This document shows, piece after piece, positions 51,677-60,501 of a stretch of DNA of 64,000 nucleotides. The first letter of the stretch is position 1. The number at the start of each line of letters is the position of its first letter. Below the pieces are notes generated by a model. It ran no database searches. It was given only the letters and a program-made list of their open reading frames with translations, and had not been told where the DNA came from. Source of the stretch: Anaerolineales bacterium (GTDB taxonomy: Bacteria; Chloroflexota; Anaerolineae; Aggregatilineales; J027); contig JACKCI010000002.1 in the NCBI GenBank assembly GCA_020634155.1, positions 1,612,001 to 1,676,000 of the forward strand. Direction: 5' to 3'. A program made the position numbers and the translations under genes.

Positions 51677-53198
51677 CGTCGAGGCGAATCCACCCCGCTC
51701 GTAAGGCCATTAATGCCGCATCGGTGCGAGAAGTAACCCCCAAGCGGTCAATAGCTTTCATGAGTAGGGTCATCATTTCATCTTCAGGCATGCCCAACTG
51801 GTGGGCAATTTCATCATCGTCCATCCCGGCTGCAACAAGTGTCAAGATGTCTTTATCCATCGCATCAAGGACATCTTCGGAGATGTCTTTGTCCATGAGG
51901 CCATCTACCAAGCGCTCGGCAACGCCATAACCCAAGACCAAACGCCCTTGAGCCACATCGCGCACCGCACGCTCTAGGTCGTCCTCAGAACTGGTTTTGA
52001 GGACATAGCCATGTGCGCCAGCCCGCAACGCCCGCATAATAAGGGACTTTTCCTCACGACCCGTCAGAATCAGGACTTTGACGGCTGCATAGCTGGAGCG
52101 AATCTTAGGCAAAATCACAAGGCCGTTGGTGCCGGGCATGTTCAAGTCTAGCAAGACCACATCAGGCTGAACCTCGCCAATGAGTCCAAAGACTTTTTCG
52201 CCATTTTCAGCTTGGCCGACTACCGATAGACCGTCGATGTCATCTAAGAAATAAGCGAGGCTTTGGCGGGTCAGGGCGTGGTCATCAGCCAGCACAATAC
52301 GGATAGGACGATTGGCGGCGGATTCGCTGGTCTTGGTGATTGGTGTACTTGCAAGGATTTGACTGGTTGGCGGAGGTTCAGTTAATGCTGCCTCTTCACG
52401 AGAGACATTCAGCAATGCCTCGCCCATCTCCCTAGCAGTTAAGAAGCGGTCTTGGGGCTTCTTTTCCAAGGCTCGCATAATGACGCGATCGAGGGCCTCG
52501 GGGATGTCGGGATTGTGTTGACGAGGGGGTGTAGCCGCCTTGCGGACTTGGTGTAATAAGATGGTGCCGATGTCGTCCGCATCAAAGGGTAACAAACCTG
52601 TGACCATCTCATATAGGACAATGCCTGTTGAGTAAATGTCGGTGCGGGGGTCAAGCGGTAAGCCTTGGGCTTGTTCGGGCGACAGATAAGCGGGTGTACC
52701 GATGATAGTGCCATCGGCGGTTAAACGCTTGGCATCCCCTTGCTTGGGAATGGCGAGGCCAAAATCCATCAGCTTGACTTGATGGTCTTGAGTCAAGTAA
52801 ATGTTGGCGGGTTTGATGTCACGGTGAATGAGGCCGACTTGGTGAGCGTAGTTCAGCGCGACACAAATTTGATGACCGATGTCGGCTACCAACTTGGCTT
52901 GGGCTGGGATTAATTCATAGAGGGGGCGGCCCTGAATGAGTTCCACTACCAGATATTCGTAATTCTTGTCCTGCCCAATATCATAAATCGCCATGATGTT
53001 GGGGTGATTCAAGCGGGCAGCGGCGTGGGCTTCACGCTCAAAGCGGCGACGGGTGGTTTGGTTAACATGGGGGAGCAGCACTTTGACAGCCACATCGCGT
53101 TGGAGGCGCAAGTCAATGCCTTGATACACGATAGCCGTTGCACCTTCACCGATGAGCTTTTCGATTTTGTACCGATTGTTTAAGGTTTCCCCAATCAT
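51660..53198 (-). CDS. Ser/Thr kinase fused to a NarL-type response regulator
   Basis: 512 residues. Kinase domain (about 8-265) with Lys39, HRDIKPAN (Asp126), DFG in KLMDFGLA and SPEQAQG; then a receiver (about 300-415) with acidic VLADDHAL, phosphoacceptor Asp351 in VVLLDLNMPGTNG and Lys in VLKTS; then a helix-turn-helix-like end (about 445-505, ILTLVAAGMDDDEIAHQLG) that follows the LuxR pattern loosely. A protein that could be phosphorylated on Asp and phosphorylate Ser/Thr itself. No membrane helix. The neighbouring GAF gene lies upstream by 59 bases. Confidence 0.9.
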   Translation of the reverse strand: MIGETLNNRYKIEKLIGEGATAIVYQGIDLRLQRDVAVKVLLPHVNQTTRRRFEREAHAAARLNHPNIMAIYDIGQDKNYEYLVVELIQGRPLYELIPAQAKLVADIGHQICVALNYAHQVGLIHRDIKPANIYLTQDHQVKLMDFGLAIPKQGDAKRLTADGTIIGTPAYLSPEQAQGLPLDPRTDIYSTGIVLYEMVTGLLPFDADDIGTILLHQVRKAATPPRQHNPDIPEALDRVIMRALEKKPQDRFLTAREMGEALLNVSREEAALTEPPPTSQILASTPITKTSESAANRPIRIVLADDHALTRQSLAYFLDDIDGLSVVGQAENGEKVFGLIGEVQPDVVLLDLNMPGTNGLVILPKIRSSYAAVKVLILTGREEKSLIMRALRAGAHGYVLKTSSEDDLERAVRDVAQGRLVLGYGVAERLVDGLMDKDISEDVLDAMDKDILTLVAAGMDDDEIAHQLGMPEDEMMTLLMKAIDRLGVTSRTDAALMALRAGWIRLDDVQRF

Positions 53199-53257
53199 AG
53201 AGTTCCCAGTAATAGCTGTTTTTTGCAGAGTGTACTGATGATAGCGCTGTTTGGCAA

Positions 53258-53854
53258 CTAACTGCGCGTTTCAAACTTCTGAGCGTTCTTAATCGCAACC
53301 GCAGCTTGGTCAGCTAAACTAGCGATAACATTGAGATGAGCAGCAGAATAACTACCCAGTGAATGCTGGCAATCAACATAGAGCAAGCCGATATGGGCCT
53401 TTTTGATGGTCAAGGGCGCACACATGACCGTCCGTAAGTTGAGTTGCTGCACGCTTTGGCGCTTATTGAGTTCCATATCAGCAAGGGCGTCAGGTACCAA
53501 AATGGTGCGGCCCCGCTCTAGGGTGCGCTCAATCACACCTACCGAAGGGGTGAATTGCTCTTGAGATAAAAATTGACGTTGACGGTTGCGACCCATTTTG
53601 AAGCGCAATTGCTCGTTTTCATCAAAGAGCATGATAAAGGCGCGGTCAGCATCAGCAAAGGCGATCGCGCTATCGAGAATAAGCGAGATAAGGGTATGGG
53701 TATCATGCTGGCTGTGGATTTTGCGTGTCAAATCAAGCAGCAGTTGGAGGGCCTGCAACTCATTGACCTCACGCCGTTCCTCTGTCCATGAAAGGGCTTC
53801 ACGGATTTCATCCATGATACGGTCAACTTCTTGAAAACGGTCATCTTGCGACAT
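53258..53854 (-). CDS. GAF-domain protein
   Basis: About 198 residues. A short helical N-terminus (RIMDEIREALSWTEERREV) leads into one GAF domain (about 40-195; AFADADRAFIMLFDENEQL, TVMCAPLTIKKAHIGLLYVD, VIASLADQAAVAIKNA). There is no output domain, so it may hand a small-molecule or redox signal to the kinase-regulator fusion that follows. The start at 53854 has AAGGGGG upstream; the longer frame to 53899 would overlap the methyltransferase. Confidence 0.85.
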   Translation of the reverse strand: MSQDDRFQEVDRIMDEIREALSWTEERREVNELQALQLLLDLTRKIHSQHDTHTLISLILDSAIAFADADRAFIMLFDENEQLRFKMGRNRQRQFLSQEQFTPSVGVIERTLERGRTILVPDALADMELNKRQSVQQLNLRTVMCAPLTIKKAHIGLLYVDCQHSLGSYSAAHLNVIASLADQAAVAIKNAQKFETRS

Positions 53855-53876
53855 ATCAAACCCCCTTGTTCGATTC

Positions 53877-54500
53877 TTAGATTTTAACACCTTGGGCATA
53901 AAGCGCTAAACCCGGTCCGATTCGTTCACGGGTTTCGCGGAGACTCAGGCCCGCACGGGTAAACAATGTATCGACATCAGTCACCGACCACCGATGATTT
54001 TGTTCAGCAACTTCACCCCAGTGTAGGAAATTATCATACTCAAAGCCAGTGAGACCGCGTTCTTGGGCAAGGGCTGTTGCTGCCCGAATCGACATATGAA
54101 TAGACGGGTTGAGCATGACAAAGGTTCCACCGACTTTTAACACCCGTCCAATATCATTTAGCGCCGATTGCGGGTCGTCCAGCAAATAGAGGACATTGGT
54201 AGCGGTGACCATATCGAAGGTATCACTGGCAAACGGGAGATGAGGCAGACTACCCGATACAAAAACAGCCATGTCTTGTAAGTTTATGGCCTGCTGGCCC
54301 ATCGCTGGGTCATGGTCTACCCCATAGGCATCGGCGGTATAGGTTTCACGAAACATTTTGACAAGGGCACCCGGCCCAGTGCCAACATCCAATACCCGTG
54401 TATCGGGCGTAGGAGCTGCAAAACGGGCAAAACTTTCTAAGATGACCGCCCACCCTTTGCTGGATTGCATGGACGTAAAATAATCGACTGGATTTGCCAT
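53877..54500 (-). CDS. Class I SAM-dependent methyltransferase
   Basis: 207 residues. Motif I RVLDVGTGPGALVKMF, motif II AYGVDHDPAMGQQA, motif IV FDMVTATNVLYLLDDP; methyltransferase_11 group. Substrate unknown. Starts two bases after the stop of the membrane-protein gene and ends 22 bases before the GAF gene, so these three are likely one transcript. Confidence 0.88.
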   Translation of the reverse strand: MANPVDYFTSMQSSKGWAVILESFARFAAPTPDTRVLDVGTGPGALVKMFRETYTADAYGVDHDPAMGQQAINLQDMAVFVSGSLPHLPFASDTFDMVTATNVLYLLDDPQSALNDIGRVLKVGGTFVMLNPSIHMSIRAATALAQERGLTGFEYDNFLHWGEVAEQNHRWSVTDVDTLFTRAGLSLRETRERIGPGLALYAQGVKI

Positions 54501-54502
54501 CG

Positions 54503-55444
54503 CTAAAACTCCTCACGACCCATTTCAATAAAGGCTTGAAAGCTAATCACGATCGAGACAATCGGAGGCCATAGTACCCCAAAGGCTGCGACCGCACCAA
54601 ACAACACAATGGCTTGGAAATCACCGGGTAGTTGATAGGCGACCCATGCCACTACCGAAAAAGGAACAAACATCACGACCCACCGAATAATGCGTTGTTG
54701 TGTCGGCGCAATCGGTAAAAACAAAGGGTTACTCGGCAAGGTGCGATGAGCAAACCAAAGCATCAACAACAAGATTGCTAAGATAACCCCCAGAATAGTC
54801 GTACTCAGTAGCGTGAAATGGGGCAAACGTAGCACCACTACGCTACCTAAGACCACCCCAACCGCGCCCCACTCTAGTGGCTGTAATAACCAGTCTTCGC
54901 GTTCAATCCGACGCGGTAAGGGCAAATAAAAGATGAGGAGTGCGGGCAAGAGCAACATGGCAACGATATAGGGCAGACTATCACCGAGAGATGGCACATT
55001 GACACCCGCAGTGCGAATTTCAGGTACCCAATGCAGCCATACGCCAACAAGAAAGCCAATAATCGGTGTTAGGCCATAAAGCCACTGCAAAGAAAACGCA
55101 CCACAGTATAAGAAGCGGAAGCTCTGAAAAGCTAATAGAAACATGAGGGTTCCGAGGCCTGTCGCATAAAACAGCACACTCACAGGGAGATTGTGGTGTA
55201 CACTGAGGGTAATGAGACTGCTATGGGCAAGCCCAAAAACTCCCCCTACCAGAAGTACACTCGACCAAGGGTGAGTATACCAACGTGCTAGAGCGTCAAG
55301 GAGTGCAGTGCTAAGGGCGGCATAGATTGCTAGCACTGCCAGCCAATCGACAAGCGAGTAAGTTGCGGCCTGCTGCCAAGCAACAAATTCGGTAAAACCG
55401 AGCAGTAGAAGTGCAAATGCAAGTCGAGGTGTCCATTTGTCCAT
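54503..55444 (-). CDS. Multi-helix membrane protein of unknown function
   Basis: 313 residues with nine or so hydrophobic segments spread over the whole length (for example about 8-25, 33-50, 60-78, 85-105, 115-135, 150-170, 200-240, 262-300). I recognise no family motif; several central segments are Leu-rich with few charged residues. GAGG-like signals before the ATG are weak. Divergent from a methyltransferase gene and followed closely by another. Confidence 0.75.
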   Translation of the reverse strand: MDKWTPRLAFALLLLGFTEFVAWQQAATYSLVDWLAVLAIYAALSTALLDALARWYTHPWSSVLLVGGVFGLAHSSLITLSVHHNLPVSVLFYATGLGTLMFLLAFQSFRFLYCGAFSLQWLYGLTPIIGFLVGVWLHWVPEIRTAGVNVPSLGDSLPYIVAMLLLPALLIFYLPLPRRIEREDWLLQPLEWGAVGVVLGSVVVLRLPHFTLLSTTILGVILAILLLMLWFAHRTLPSNPLFLPIAPTQQRIIRWVVMFVPFSVVAWVAYQLPGDFQAIVLFGAVAAFGVLWPPIVSIVISFQAFIEMGREEF

Positions 55445-55495
55445 GCAGCCATTATAAACCGATGCGCCCGAACCTGCACCGAATTGAGGAGAGTG

Positions 55496-56320
55496 ATGCT
55501 GGATTACTTAACCCAACCCATTCCTGAAGAAGCCATCCCGACCATTTTTGATGAGACTCCGCTCTGGGGCGCACGCTTTGGGCAATTGATACTGGATTAC
55601 CTTGAACTTCAGCCTAACCTGACTGCGATTGACTTAGGATGTGCGACAGGCTTCCCGCTATTGGAGTTGGCGCATGTGCATGGGCCATCGTGTCAGTTTG
55701 TTGGAATTGATATCTGGGGGGCGGCCCTGCGCCGTGCTGTGCATAAACAGCAGGTTTATGGTCTCCAGCAGGTGCTGTTGGTACAAGCTGATGGGATAGC
55801 TATCCCCCTTGCTAACCAGTCTGTTGATTTAATCGTCTCCAGTCTGGGAATCAACAATTTTGCTGACCCACAGGCTGTTCTTCACGAGTGCGGACGAGTC
55901 ACTAAGGTTGGTGGACGGCTAGTGCTGACAACCAATCTTACAGGCCACATGCGCGAGTTTTACGCGGTTTATCGGGAGGTCTTGCGCGACTTCGATCCCG
56001 CCTATCAAGAAGGCTTGACCCACAATGAGCAACATCGTGGCACACAGGCCTCAGTGGTAGCCTTAATCGAAGGGGCAGGCTATAACGTGTCGCGGATTGT
56101 GCGGGAGGAGTTTGTTTTGCGCTATCTGGATGGGAGTGCATTGCTGCGTCATAGCTTGACACGGCTCGGATTCTTGGATGGCTGGCGGAGGTTCTTGCAC
56201 CCTGAAGATGAGCAGCCAGTCTTTGCCCGACTGGAAGCGGCGCTGAATCAAGTGGCGGCTCAAGCGGGGGAATTGCGCCTAACAATTCCGGCTCTGTATA
56301 TTGAGGCAATACGACAGTAG
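55496..56320 (+). CDS. Class I SAM-dependent methyltransferase
   Basis: 274 residues. Motif I TAIDLGCATGFPLLELA, motif II QFVGIDIWGAALRRA, motif IV VDLIVSSLGINNF and post-motif HECGRVTKVGGRLVLTTNL; the methyltransferase_11 type. Substrate unknown. The ATG at 55496 follows GAGGAG; a TTG at 55484 in the same frame lacks a site. Third methyltransferase of this kind in the window's right half. Confidence 0.88.
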   Translation: MLDYLTQPIPEEAIPTIFDETPLWGARFGQLILDYLELQPNLTAIDLGCATGFPLLELAHVHGPSCQFVGIDIWGAALRRAVHKQQVYGLQQVLLVQADGIAIPLANQSVDLIVSSLGINNFADPQAVLHECGRVTKVGGRLVLTTNLTGHMREFYAVYREVLRDFDPAYQEGLTHNEQHRGTQASVVALIEGAGYNVSRIVREEFVLRYLDGSALLRHSLTRLGFLDGWRRFLHPEDEQPVFARLEAALNQVAAQAGELRLTIPALYIEAIRQ

Positions 56321-56338
56321 AAGTCGGTCTAGGGTATA

Positions 56339-56347
56339 TGCTACAAT
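56339..56347 (+). promoter_or_regulatory. Extended -10 element before the DnaJ gene
   Basis: TGCTACAAT (56339-56347) is an extended -10 (TG-N-TACAAT) in a 69-bp gap; no good -35 stands 17 bases upstream. Start would be about 35 bases before the ATG at 56390. Confidence 0.35.
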
Positions 56348-56389
56348 CAGGCTCATAACCCCTGTTATCGTTTAGAAAGCCCGTATTCA

Positions 56390-57304
56390 ATGAGCGATTA
56401 CTACAAAATATTGGGTGTTCCCCGCACGGCAACTGAAAAAGAGATTAAGCGTGCTTATCGTGAATTGGCCCGCCAATATCATCCCGACCTCAACCCCGGT
56501 GATGAGGAGGCCGAAAACCGCTTCAAGCAAATTAATGAAGCCTATGAGGTCTTGGGCGATCCTGAAAAACGTACCCGCTATGATGAATATGGGCAGTTTT
56601 GGAAGACACGCGGCGCACCAGCAGGTGGGGTTGATTGGAGCCGCTGGGCCAGCAACTTTGGCAGTGGCAGCAGCAGCCGGCGCACCAGCAATGGCAGCAA
56701 CTCCGGAGGCTTTTTCTCGGAGATTTTTAATGTCTTGTTTGGTCAAGAAAGCCCGCGTACTGAGACCCGCTCCACCAAGACGCCTATTCGGGGGCGCGAT
56801 GTGGAATATATGGTCAATGTTACCTTGGAAGAAGCCTATCAAGGCACCTCACGTAAGATTACAGGTGAGCGCGGCTATCAATTTACAGCCCATATTCCGG
56901 CTGGCTCACGCGAGGGCACCAAGATACGCTTCGCCGCCCAAGGCAAGCCCGGATTTGCAGGTGGGGTACGGGGTGATTTATATGTGGTGGTCTCGGTTGA
57001 TGAACACCCGATTTTTGAGCGCGATGGGGATGACCTGTTTATTGATTTGAAAATCGACCTCTACACCGCTGTCTTGGGTGGGGAAGAGCGTATCCCAACG
57101 CTTGCGGGTGATGTCAAGTTGCGTATCCCACCCGGCACCCAATCAGGGCAACGGATACGGCTTCAGAATAAAGGCATGCCGCTCTTGCGTGACCCTAATC
57201 TTTATGGGGATATGTATGTGCGGCCTATGGTGCAGGTGCCAGCCGATTTAACCAATGAAGAACGGAGTCTTTTTGAGCGGCTCCGACAGATACGGGAAGG
57301 GTAG
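56390..57304 (+). CDS. CbpA-type DnaJ co-chaperone
   Basis: 304 residues. J domain 1-70 with the HPD motif in ARQYHPDLNPGD, a Gly/Ser/Arg-rich linker (about 85-120), and two C-terminal substrate-binding domains (RGRDVEYMVNVTLEEAY, IPAGSREGTKIRFAAQG, IPPGTQSGQRIRLQNKG). It lacks the Cys-rich zinc finger of DnaJ proper. Stimulates DnaK. Followed by an HtrA-like protease after four bases, which makes a protein-quality pair. Confidence 0.94.
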   Translation: MSDYYKILGVPRTATEKEIKRAYRELARQYHPDLNPGDEEAENRFKQINEAYEVLGDPEKRTRYDEYGQFWKTRGAPAGGVDWSRWASNFGSGSSSRRTSNGSNSGGFFSEIFNVLFGQESPRTETRSTKTPIRGRDVEYMVNVTLEEAYQGTSRKITGERGYQFTAHIPAGSREGTKIRFAAQGKPGFAGGVRGDLYVVVSVDEHPIFERDGDDLFIDLKIDLYTAVLGGEERIPTLAGDVKLRIPPGTQSGQRIRLQNKGMPLLRDPNLYGDMYVRPMVQVPADLTNEERSLFERLRQIREG

Positions 57305-57308
57305 CGTA

Positions 57309-58562
57309 ATGATGAAGCAATGGCTCTGGCTTGTGTTGAGTGTACTCTTAATAAGCGGTTGCGCGGTTAGCCGTGATGCAGATACAAAAGACGATGTAGT
57401 CACCTATCACGAGGTTACACCCGCCTCTAATTCAGTTACAACAGCGCTTGTCCAAGTCAGCCACCCTATCCAACCTGCTATCGAGGGATGGGCAATAGCC
57501 CCAACCGCCACCCCGCTCCCTCCTGAATTTGGTGAGCAAGCCAACGCTGCCCAAGCGGTATTGGTCAACCTCTATCAGCGTGTCAATCCAGCAGTGGTTA
57601 ATATCGAGGTGGTGGCAGGCGGCAATCTGGTCGTGAGTAGCGGGTCGGGTTTTGTCATTGATCAAACGGGGCATATTGTGACCAATGCTCACGTGGTGCT
57701 GGGAGCCAGCGAGATTATTGTCACTTTCCATGATGGCTTGATGGTAACGGCTAACTTGGTGGGCTATGATACCTTCAGTGATATTGCGGTTATTCAGGTC
57801 AATGTCCCCAGCGAAAACCTGGTGACAGTAGAGTTTGGGAATAGCAACGACCTCCAAGTTGGGCAATATGTGGTGGCAATTGGAAACCCCTTTGGCCTGC
57901 GGAGTAGTATGACAACGGGTATTATCAGCGCCACTGGGCGCACCCTCGACTCCAACCAATTGATTAATGGCGCATCGGGTGACCGATATAGTAACCCCGC
58001 TATCATCCAAATTGATGCGACCGTCAACCCCGGTAATTCTGGTGGCCCAGTGCTGGATATTCAAGGTCGCGTGATTGGCATTGCAACCGCCATTCGCTCC
58101 GATTCAGGCCTCTTTGAAGGAATTGCTTACGCAGTACCCGTCAACACTATTTTGCGGGTGGTACCACAGTTGATTGAGCGCGGGGTTGCTACCTATCCTT
58201 GGCTGGGCATCAGCGCTGAACCACTGGAAGACCCCGGTGTGAGCATGTACGCGGTCGCTGAGGTGTTGGGGCTACCGATTCGCAATGGGGTGCTAGTCAG
58301 TTCAGTAATTGAAAACTCACCCGCCGCTCAAGCAGGTCTGCGGGGCGGCAATGCTGAAGATGTCATTAGTATTCGCGGGATACCGGTGCGGATTGGGGGC
58401 GATATTATTATTGCGGTCAATGGACAGCCTGTGACCGATATTGATGATTTGCTGGAATATCTGGTGCAGAACACCTCGCCCGGTGACCTAATTACCCTAA
58501 CGGTGTATCGTGATAATCAGACCTTGGATGTACCCGTTGTCCTTGGTGAACGACCCAACTAG
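57309..58562 (+). CDS. HtrA/DegP-like serine protease lipoprotein
   Basis: 417 residues. Signal peptide with lipobox LISGC, a short linker, an S1C trypsin-like domain with His128 (VTNAHVVLG), Asp158 (FSDIAVIQ) and Ser244 (NPGNSGGPVL), then one PDZ domain (about 320-410, GGDIIIAVNGQPVTDIDDLL). Degrades or refolds damaged exported proteins. The start at 57309 gives the signal peptide; the longer frame from 57255 lies inside the DnaJ gene. nadE follows six bases later. Confidence 0.93.
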   Translation: MMKQWLWLVLSVLLISGCAVSRDADTKDDVVTYHEVTPASNSVTTALVQVSHPIQPAIEGWAIAPTATPLPPEFGEQANAAQAVLVNLYQRVNPAVVNIEVVAGGNLVVSSGSGFVIDQTGHIVTNAHVVLGASEIIVTFHDGLMVTANLVGYDTFSDIAVIQVNVPSENLVTVEFGNSNDLQVGQYVVAIGNPFGLRSSMTTGIISATGRTLDSNQLINGASGDRYSNPAIIQIDATVNPGNSGGPVLDIQGRVIGIATAIRSDSGLFEGIAYAVPVNTILRVVPQLIERGVATYPWLGISAEPLEDPGVSMYAVAEVLGLPIRNGVLVSSVIENSPAAQAGLRGGNAEDVISIRGIPVRIGGDIIIAVNGQPVTDIDDLLEYLVQNTSPGDLITLTVYRDNQTLDVPVVLGERPN

Positions 58563-58567
58563 GTGGC

Positions 58568-59407
58568 ATGATGGAACGTTTTTTAGAGTATTTGCAGATT
58601 AATACCACCCTCGCCCGCGATATTCTGGTGCGCTTTGTCCGCGATGAAGTCCAGCGCAATGGCTTTGAGCGGGTGGTGTTGGGGGTCAGCGGCGGCATTG
58701 ACTCGGCTCTCAGTGCCTTCATTGCAGCCGAGGCACTTGGGCCGCAAAACGTCCTCGGCATACAGATGCCGCACAGTACCTCCAATCCGACCAGCTTCGC
58801 GGATGGCACCTTAGTTATCGAACACCTCGGTATTCGCCATGACCAAGTGGACATTAGCCCGATGGTTGACCCATTGATGGAGCGCTTTCCGGATATGACG
58901 CCCGTGCGACGTGGCAACGTCATGGCTCGCCAACGCATGATAGTGCTATACGACCAGTCAATGGCATTCAATGGCTTGGTGGCGGGTACCAGCAATAAGA
59001 CCGAGGCACTATTGGGCTATACCACTCTATTTGGTGATAGCGCAGCAGCTTTTCAGCCGATTGGCGATTTGTACAAAAACCAAGTCCGTCAATTGGCACA
59101 GGCGATGGGTGTGCCGCAGCCGATTATCGACAAGGCCCCGTCTGCTGATCTGTGGGAAGGTCAAACTGATGAGGGTGAATTGGGTTATACCTATGACATG
59201 GCTGACCAAGCGCTCTATCTCTTGGTAGACCTGCGCTATACGGTTGAGGAATGTGTGGCAGCGGGTTTTGAGCGACGCTTCATTGAGAATGTGTGGCAAC
59301 GGGTGCGGCGCAACCATTACAAGCGCACAGTGCCGAATGTCGCCAAACTGAGCGGACGCACGCTCGGTCACGATTTTCTGTATTTGCGGAGTTGGTCGGC
59401 AGGTTAG
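58568..59407 (+). CDS. nadE: NAD+ synthetase
   Basis: 279 residues, the ammonia-dependent single-domain form without an N-terminal nitrilase. P-loop LGVSGGIDSALSAF, VAGTSNKTEALLGYTTLFGDSAAAFQPIGDLYKNQVRQLA, and DLWEGQTDEGELGYTYDMADQAL are diagnostic. Amidates deamido-NAD with ATP and ammonia. It follows the protease after six bases with no own promoter visible. The stop overlaps the TatA/B-like gene by four bases. Confidence 0.95.
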   Translation: MMERFLEYLQINTTLARDILVRFVRDEVQRNGFERVVLGVSGGIDSALSAFIAAEALGPQNVLGIQMPHSTSNPTSFADGTLVIEHLGIRHDQVDISPMVDPLMERFPDMTPVRRGNVMARQRMIVLYDQSMAFNGLVAGTSNKTEALLGYTTLFGDSAAAFQPIGDLYKNQVRQLAQAMGVPQPIIDKAPSADLWEGQTDEGELGYTYDMADQALYLLVDLRYTVEECVAAGFERRFIENVWQRVRRNHYKRTVPNVAKLSGRTLGHDFLYLRSWSAG

Positions 59408-59838
59408 CTCACGCTATCGGTATCACTATCGGCGGGTGGGGTTTCGGCAGCGTCGGGGGTGTATTGCCATGCACTGTAGCGATCTGCGCCACTTGCTTCC
59501 TCATCACGCTCAGTAGTGGCGCTAGTGGTGGGTTTGCGGTTCTGCTCCACCTTCTCGGCAATTTTAACAGCTTCACCAACCAGATTAGGGGCTGAAGTAG
59601 CGCGTCGGATGTCACTGGTCACCCGTTGAAAATCTTGGGCGGCTTTGCGAATTTGTTGACCGTCTTCGCCTAAATCCTTGGTCATTTCATCCATCATTTT
59701 TTGCCATGCAATGCGGAACTGGCGGACATAGCGCCCTGCCTCCCGCGCCCATACTGCACTGCGGCGTGGGCCAGCAATAATCAATATCAGTAGTGCTACT
59801 AAAAGGAACTCGGCGGTTCCTATCCCGAAAATTTCCAT
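59404..59838 (-). CDS. TatA/TatB-like twin-arginine translocase subunit
   Basis: 144 residues. Starts MEIFGIGTAEFLLVALLILIIAGPRR: a short N-terminal helix with the polar Glu near residue 10 and the GP turn, then a charged amphipathic helix (RYVRQFRIAWQKMMDEMTKDL) and a disordered acidic tail. Length fits TatB more than TatA. tatC is not nearby. It lies eight bases after the cdsA gene. Confidence 0.8.
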   Translation of the reverse strand: MEIFGIGTAEFLLVALLILIIAGPRRSAVWAREAGRYVRQFRIAWQKMMDEMTKDLGEDGQQIRKAAQDFQRVTSDIRRATSAPNLVGEAVKIAEKVEQNRKPTTSATTERDEEASGADRYSAWQYTPDAAETPPADSDTDSVS

Positions 59839-59846
59839 GATGCCTC

Positions 59847-60500
59847 CTAAAGCGCAACAATCAAGGCTGCCAAGGGTGCCGCCAACAAAATGCCATCAAT
59901 ACGGTCAAGCATGCCTCCATGACCGGGTAGAATATGACCAGAATCTTTGACCTTGAAGCGTCGCTTTATTTTTGATTCTAACAAATCGCCTAGAATGGTG
60001 GCAATGGGGATTAAGCCCGCCAGCAAAATAACATCCCAGCGAATAGGCAGACCCGTGATAGCTGCAACTGCCACTACCGCTGATGCCCCGCAGCTAAATC
60101 CACCCATGACACCTTCCCATGTTTTCTTAGGGGAGATACGCGGCACAAAGGGGGTCTTCCCAAAGAGCCGTCCCGAGACATAGGCAGCAGCGTCTGTCGC
60201 CCATGACCCAGCAATCAATACCAAAAACCACTCATAGCCTAGACTCCGCAGCCACAAGGTTGCCATCAAAGGTGCGGTAAAATAACCCACTCCAAACAGG
60301 ATATTGCGCCAGCTAATACTGGGTTGTTGGTGGACAATATAGGCATATTCAAAGGCGGCCAGCCCAATTGCGCCAACAATGACCAGCGCGGTTGTCCACC
60401 ATGCGTATAGAATCAGGCCAATGACCAGCGGCCCTCCAACCACGGCAGTCAAAACCCGCATCCCAAGATTGGTTTGAAACCAAGGTGTTACTGGTGTCAT
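59847..60500 (-). CDS. cdsA: Phosphatidate cytidylyltransferase
   Basis: 217 residues with about six membrane helices and the C-terminal family signature LESKIKRRFKVKDSGHILPGHGG..DRIDG. Makes CDP-diacylglycerol from phosphatidate and CTP for phospholipid synthesis. The start at 60500 has AAGGA upstream; the 19 codons before it lie within the previous gene. A little shorter than typical CdsA (about 260-280). Confidence 0.93.
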   Translation of the reverse strand: MTPVTPWFQTNLGMRVLTAVVGGPLVIGLILYAWWTTALVIVGAIGLAAFEYAYIVHQQPSISWRNILFGVGYFTAPLMATLWLRSLGYEWFLVLIAGSWATDAAAYVSGRLFGKTPFVPRISPKKTWEGVMGGFSCGASAVVAVAAITGLPIRWDVILLAGLIPIATILGDLLESKIKRRFKVKDSGHILPGHGGMLDRIDGILLAAPLAALIVAL

Positions 60501-60501
60501 A

